From NCBI GenBank assembly GCA_947311845.1, contig CAMZMU010000035.1, forward strand, positions 1,507,761 to 1,571,760: a DNA stretch of 64,000 bases. Direction: 5' to 3'. This document shows, piece after piece, positions 58,137-64,000 of the stretch. Source of the DNA: Poa pratensis. Lineage: Eukaryota; Streptophyta; Magnoliopsida; Poales; Poaceae. The notes under the pieces were generated by a model. That model saw nothing but the letters and a program-made list of their open reading frames with translations. It was not told the origin of the DNA and did no database searches. A program made the translations under genes and the position numbers. Positions within the stretch are counted from its first letter, which is position 1. The number at the start of each line of letters is the position of its first letter.

Positions 58137-58417
58137 TATTACCTACAGTACAATATTCATGTTATCTCTACAGCAGGTGAAGATATCAATCCAGCTTACA
58201 CAAGCGATATATATATTATTCACCTAATACTATAATCAAATAATAGATGTCTTCTAGGAACATAGTTACATTTTAACAATATTCGGGCTGCCGCAGGCCT
58301 CATATTTGAGTTTCAGCAAAATGTTAGTAATAACCACTTCTTGCAGATAAAACAAGGTCACAAATGAACGTCTGAATTCCGAAATATCCAATTACTGTAC
58401 CTAAACCTGTTAGCTTT

Positions 58418-60733
58418 TCATTTAGTACAGGCGAAACAAATATGAACGTACATAATCGAGAAGGTGTACGAAATGTCGTTGGATGGGAGGCTCGGCAGTC
58501 TTAGAAGAGGAACTCTTGTTCCAATCCAACAGGGAATATCACCGAAGAACATGTTGTTCCCAAGATCTAGGGTGACGAGAACTCTACAGGTCCCAATTAC
58601 GGAAGGGAAATCTCCATAGAAGTTATTGTTAGCAAGATGGAGTGACTGAAGAGGAAGGTCCAAGTTCGTTGAGTTGCTAGGAAATTCACCCGATAAGCCA
58701 TTGTTGGATACGTCCATAAACACGAGAGCTCGTAATTTCCACCAGCAACTTGGGAGCTCCCCTGTGAATTGGTTATTCGATAGATCGAGTAATTGGAGAG
58801 AGGTCAATCGACATAAAGTCGAAGGGACATTGCCAAACATGAGATTATCGTTCATGGCTAGAATTGTAAGATTGGTGCACCGTGACCAATCAGACGACAG
58901 CTTCCCGTCAGCTGATTCCCCGATATATCCAGATAGTCCAAACTGGGGTGGACACCGAACACTTGCGACATGTCGCCGGTGAAGTGGTTCCCTTCCAGTT
59001 GCACCCGGAACAGCCCCGCGCAGTTCTTGAGGCACGGCGGCAGCGTGCCACTGAAGTTGTTCTGGTTCGCCGTGATGTTCTGCAGCGCGTGGCCGGAGCA
59101 CAAGCTCCGGGGAAGTTGGCCTGAGAAGCTGTTGTTCTCGAATCTCGCGTCGGTCAAGCTCAGCCCTTTCCCCAGGTCCGGCGGTATGGTGCCGCTGAAA
59201 TTGTTGTCGAACAGAGCGAGGTAATAGAGGTTTTTCAGCCATGTGATGGTGTCTGGCAGGCGGCAGCTCACCTTCCAAGCGGTTGGCACTGACGTCCAAT
59301 ACTTGCAATGCCGTCATGTTGCCGGTCTCAGGTGGAATCACGCCGGTGAGCCCATTGAAGAAGAGCGCCAGCCTCGTGAGCTGCGTGAGGTTGCCGATCG
59401 AGTTAGGTACTGGCCCCATCAGCCAGTTCACAGACAAATCCAGCTCAAACAGGTTGACTAGCTTGCCGATCTCGGCAGGGATAGGTCCTGTAAAATTGTT
59501 GTCGAAAAGATACAAGTAACTCAGATTGGTTGCTTGGCCGAGCTCCGGCGGAATCTTCCCGGTGAAGGCGTTGTTCTGTGCTTGGAATGATATGAGCTCC
59601 GGCCAGGATGTGAAGAGTACGCCTGGGATCCCTCCAGTGAGAAAGTTGGACGATATGACGAACTCCCGCATCTTACGCATCCCGGCGAACGCCGGCGGAA
59701 GGACACCCGTGAGTTGGCAAGCCTGCCAAGCTCGGGTGGCATAGTGGAAACCAACCCGGCGCTCTTAATGTCTAGGTGTGTAAGCATCTGGAGCCGGCCA
59801 AGGACCGGCGGGATCAGACCACCGAGCTGGTTGTTGCCGAGCTCAAGAGCTGTGAGCTGGAACATTGACCCAAGGAAATCGAGAGCAGGTCCTGCAGCTT
59901 GCTCAATTTCGACAGAGACCCTGGTATCCGGCCGGAGAAAGCATTGATGGACAAGTTGAGGTACCTCAGGTTGGCTGGGAGCTTCTCCGGTATCTGCCCG
60001 GAGAGATTGTTCTGCGACAGGTCGAGGTAGCTGACATTGCCGCTCTCGAGGACGAACTCCGGGAAGCTGCCGTTGAGGTAGTTGAGGTAAAGCGACATGA
60101 ACGTGACGGTGGGCATCGGCGAGAACTTGCTGTAGTCCGGGTTGGTGAGGTAGTTGGAGCCCAGGTCGAGGTGCTCGATCCTGGGGAGCCTGCTGAGCTG
60201 GTACGGGATGGCGTCGGCGAGGTTGTTGTTGTAGAGGCGCAGGTCGATGAGGCCGGAGAGGTCGCCGAGCTACGGCGGGATGGCACCTTCAAATCCGTTG
60301 CTTCCGAGGTCGAGGGAGGCGAGGGAACGCAGGCGCGATTGGTGAGCACCGGGAACGCCGCCGAGTCGAGCGCGTCGAGCGTGCCCGCGATGCCGAGGCC
60401 CCGGAGCGCAAGAGACTCGACGCGGCCGCGCCAGAAGCAGAGCCGTGCGGGTTTTGCCCAGCTTGACAGCGCGCCCGCGTCGGTCAGGTTGGCCTTCCAT
60501 GCCACAAGGGCGTCGGCCTCCGAGTCCGAGGGCACCATGGCGGCCGCTGTCGTTGCCAGCAGCAGGAGCACGATGGCGTGCAGGTACGCCGGTGTTGCCA
60601 TGTCTCGGAGTGAGATGGAAAACTGTAGTACTAGTAACAGTGAATACATTCCGGTCAACAAACGACACCCAGCCATCGCCGTCCGAACCAAGACCGCGTG
60701 CCGCTTAAATCGGATCCACGGCGGCATTTTCAT
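58418..60733 (-). pseudogene. LRR receptor-like protein, copy C (most decayed)
   Basis: Copy of B (likely original Met at 60601) sharing the missing-repeat lesion, both 31-bp losses and the 890-bp loss of the membrane anchor. Lesions of its own: a C-to-T change turns the Gln of IPPQLGD into a stop (near 60272), 7 bp (GCGGCAG) are gained near 59262, and one C is lost near 58905. The last two nearly cancel, so the stretch 59680-58418 stays open for 420 codons (418 in B). About 117 of them read in the wrong frame (starting ARHHHMAEK), where the LRR pattern disappears. Confidence 0.9.
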
Positions 60734-61004
60734 TCGCGCGTGACAAAAATCAGGACTGGGAGTTGCGCACCCATTTGGTTTCAGCCTTGAACAGCGATGG
60801 AGGCAGGCCTGCCTTTACTACTAGCTCCATCCAACGAATGAGCCGTACATTTTTTGGTTCAAATTCAAACCTTACTAAGTTTACTAAATGCATGAAAGAA
60901 ATACCTACATCTACAATGTTATGCAAATATGTTATAAAAATATTTGATGGTGAGTTTATTAATACTGATTTCGTATATTAAACGAGTTCATTTTTTCTCT
61001 ATAA

Positions 61005-63620
61005 CACTAGTAGTAGAAAGCCTACCGCTAACGAAGTGGCGCCCGCCGGTATAAGCCGGCCAGTGGTAATGTCTACCGCTGGCGGGCCCTGTTCGTCATC
61101 GGTATGAAATTTTACCGCTGGCGTATTGGCTTGTGGTAGCCAGTGGTAGCTCGTTCAACCGCCAGCGGTAGATATTCTTAAAAAGACCATGTTCGCCAGC
61201 GGAGCATAACATGTTCGCCAACTGTACATTTTCTGGATTTTTTTTACTAGAAATTCGTATTCCAACGGTATATATAAGTATACCAACTGTATATACAGGT
61301 AAAGGTAGCAGAAACAATACAAATACATGATTGAGAAGTACAAATAGATAAATGATCAAATTAAATAGTTTGTTCATCACTTATGCATTACAAACGGAAT
61401 AATTATACAAGTGACCAAATTTATCATACACGAATAATAGTTGGTTAATATATCTCGAGAGTTGCTAGTTTAGCTCGCAAAGTTTCGAAAGAAAATAGTG
61501 TCATCTAAACCACAATCACATACAAGAGAATGTCAATGACGATGAGCAAGAAGGTGACCACGATGAAGTTGGACTTCATCTGGTTCTTCCTCTCTTCCGC
61601 AAGTAGGTGGTTCAAGTACCTAGCTTCCGCCTCCGTTTTACTCTTGTAACCCTTATAGTTGTTGCCCTTGAACTTGTTCACTTACTTCAGACAGTCTTTC
61701 CATTGGTCATAGACTACTGGAACCCTACCTTCGTACACCACATACCACTTCTTCATCTCTCTGTACACAAGATGCGGTTAAAAGTATTATTCAAAGAAAA
61801 ACAAGAGTTGTAAGAAAAAGATAAAAAAAACAAAAATGATTGGATTTATGCCTCATACTTAGAAGTGACACAAATATGCTTCAGAGATGGAGCCAGCGAG
61901 CCAAGTAGTATGCACCAGATGTGTGTACTCGTGCATATCACAAGGCTCACTAGCCCCGTCCCTAGATCACACGGTGTCACAACATTTTAATCATCGATAT
62001 TATAGAAAAATACAAAACTATAAATAAGAATGATTTGGAACATATGTGCAATAATTAAAAGCAACATAATTAACTAAGCGTGCACGATTCATAACCCTGA
62101 ATAGCATCGATCACACAAGTTCAAGGACTTTCGAAACTAGAACTAGACAAGTTAATTTAGGGATATAGTTTAGTAACACAAGTTCATGGATCATACTAAA
62201 TAGACAACACATCGTCGATCACTGATTCTTGCTCCGCTTCTTCTTTGACATCGGTGGGAACGGGAGAGAACACTCTAACGAGTTGAATGGCCTGACATCA
62301 CCTGTCCTTCTTATGCGCGTTTCTATCTCGGCCTTAGGTGGTGGTACAAGGCTTAAGTGGAACTCCCCGTCGCGATCTAAGACGTCACGGCAGATCGTTC
62401 GTTGGGTGCGAAGAAACTCTTCTCTTATTTCAGCATCAATGGCCTCCGCCATGATTTGCACCATTTGTCGAGATCAGACAGAAATTGTACTCGTTGTTGA
62501 TCCTTTATAAATTCCCGCATGTGAAGGATGAGGTACCATGTGTCCATCCTACTACCTGGATCCCGCTTGATGCAGGAGAAGTACAGTCTGTGGGAGAATT
62601 GAAACTTTCCATCATTTTTCTTTTTTTATCATCGGGCCTCCCCTTAAGGCGTAGGCGTGGAGAGCATCATTCAGAACAACCTTGATGTGGGTGTAGTCCT
62701 TAGTAACCACATTACTCCTGGTGTCGAGATGCACGACATACGACTCTTGCGGGTCCACAACAATGAGGGTGCCATGTCGGTTACTGCTCAAAGCAGTTCA
62801 AAGAGACCATCTCATCCTCAAATTAACCATTGTACATGCAATATAACGATGGAAATCTAGTAAAGCATGTTATGACGGCTAGCGAGTGAGTAGTGACTTA
62901 CTCGAGAAAGTAAGGCATGAGAAAGTTGTGCTTGGGAACATTCGCCACGAAGACATCTTTGAGGTACTGCGTCACCTTTGCCTTACCCGTAGGGTTGTTC
63001 ACAAACATTTCTTGCATGCAGTAGGGGTCAATTATCACGAGATTCAGGGTATCCTCTGTTGTGACATGGTGATTCAGGGTATCCTCTGTTGTGACCTGGC
63101 GTGCCATACATAGTGCAACCAGGCGGACCATGGATGGGTGGAGCGGGTGTATGTGGTACATTCTGAAGATGTCATCAAATCTCACCAATAGCAGGTCTCC
63201 GTGTTCTGCTGCAGTGACAAAGCCCAAGCCCTCTGCTATCTTTGCAACAAAAAGCGGGTATGTTGGATCTTTCTCCTCGAGTAGGTTCCCCTCCACATAA
63301 AGAACACCATCATGAAGGAGCCTCATATCCCCAGTCAACTTTTTGACACACTTCGGCGGCAGGATCGGTTTATCCAACTCATGGATCCGATGCCAGCTGG
63401 TGGTGGGTATCCTGTACACAAACGGGTGACAATGTGGCTTGGACTTAGTCCGTTGCACCGGCTGGCTGTTGGAGTCCAAGGCATGTTTCTTCTTATATCT
63501 TTTCCGTCCCATCGTCTTCTTTGGCTTCTTCACCAACGCATCCTCGAGCGCATCTTCTGACGTATCCACGCTTGACATCTCCGCTAACGCCTTCTTGTCG
63601 TCGACGTTGCCCACGACCTC
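61005..63620 (-). mobile_element. Decayed CACTA element (unit 2)
   Basis: CACTAGTAGTAGAAAG at 61005 opens the element. It has the same subterminal TACCGCTGGCG words as unit 1, but one rather than two copies of the 23-bp GTTCGCCAGCGG repeat. The right terminus is missing, as in unit 1. Confidence 0.7.
62219..63614 (-). pseudogene. CACTA-derived protein C-terminus with dead Ulp1-like domain (unit 2)
   Basis: The first exon (63614 to about 62903) remains open for 238 codons through DPYCMQEMF and the GTAAGT donor, because the 13 bp lost in unit 1 are present. The intron lacks the Stowaway element. The second exon has a 2-bp loss near 62455 that shifts the frame within FLSDLDKW-type sequence. The catalytic Cys position is substituted, as in unit 1. 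Confidence 0.65.
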
Positions 63621-64000
63621 CCGTTACTTGAAGATCTAGACACAAGTTTCTGATGCCAACTGTCGGATCTCGCATGAAATCGATGAACATGAAGAGATAA
63701 ACAAACCCTAATTTGATCTCAGGGGGAGAATGATTTGGCGCATTAATATTGGCTGCATTTCGGGTCCTTTTTTTGAAACTTTTCCACTTATATTAGGTCA
63801 GCAAGCCGCCTCATTAAAACCCTGCCAGTCCCTTTCGGTACCCTGGTTAGGGAAAGAGTGCGTCTGAAACTTGCTGCCTTTAACCATCAAGCACAGTTAC
63901 ATCGTTTATCAGGTTGCTTACAATAAAATCGGGTATACAACAGTGTGGAACTGTACACAACCTTGCTTAATACGTAATAAGGAAACAACACACTTGAACT
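63621..64000. other. 3' flank of a predicted second WAK-like gene
   Basis: Copy of 42661-43040. In unit 1 the WAK stop codon follows 68 bp later, so the gene's second copy is expected just outside this window. Confidence 0.6.

Larger units (their letters stand above)
51666..64000. repeat. Tandem segmental duplication, unit 2 (cut by the window edge)
   Basis: Nearly identical to 31060-43040 in the same orientation and order. It starts inside LINE sequence with no LINE 5' part, so the copy boundary cut the LINE. It ends here only because the window ends, 68 bp short of where the WAK stop codon would lie. Confidence 0.93.

Noticed and set aside
58418..59680. Intact 420-residue LRR protein in copy C
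   Set aside because: About 117 codons are in the wrong frame between two indels, and the upstream part is stopped and frameshifted.

Overview
This is plant nuclear DNA, almost certainly from a large grass genome of the wheat/barley (Triticeae) type. The signs are split genes with GT-AG introns, CTCCCTCCG-type Stowaway MITEs, CACTA transposons with CACTACTAG termini, L1-like LINEs, PIF/Harbinger elements, a grass wall-associated-kinase-like gene and a grass LRR receptor-like-protein family. There is no prokaryotic organisation, CRISPR array or convincing tRNA/rRNA. Most of the window is transposable-element DNA or decayed gene copies.

Layout. 1-3.1 kb: old repeat DNA, probably LTR-retrotransposon derived. 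3.1-9.5 kb: a structurally complete CACTA transposon (3114-9491, target duplication CGG) whose transposase/Ulp1-protease gene has one clear frameshift. 9.5-13.6 kb: LRR receptor-like-protein pseudogene A, which keeps the receptor C-terminus but lacks the N-terminus. 16.3-23.8 kb: a head-to-head pair of paralogous genes for small, unrecognised three-helix membrane proteins (P1 on the minus strand, P2 on the plus strand); P1 has a LINE in its first intron. 24.6-29 kb: MITEs, a GC-rich poly(A) retroposon with a perfect 16-bp target duplication, a local tandem duplication carrying a MITE in one copy, and a second retroposon. 29.6-31.2 kb: a 5'-truncated LINE.

31.06 kb to the end: a large tandem segmental duplication. 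Unit 1 is 31060-51665 (20.6 kb). Unit 2 starts at 51666 and runs off the window after matching unit 1 as far as about 43040. Each unit holds, in order, a LINE 3' end, a broken Myb/SANT-like transposon gene, a hAT element, a GC-rich retroposon, a Stowaway MITE, an LRR receptor-like-protein pseudogene (B or C) and a decayed CACTA element. Unit 1 then contains an apparently intact four-exon wall-associated-kinase-like receptor kinase gene (43108-49405, 704 residues). If the duplication continues, its second copy should begin about 70 bp beyond the right edge of the window.

Functional reading. The likely functional genes are the WAK-like receptor kinase and the P1/P2 membrane-protein pair. The three LRR genes belong to a cell-surface receptor family often linked to immunity, but all three are disabled. 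Differences between the two units (a MITE insertion, a 489-bp deletion, small indels, a nonsense mutation) order events after duplication. Lesions shared by B and C predate it. Everything here comes from reading the sequence by eye; family names are from recalled motif patterns, not database searches.
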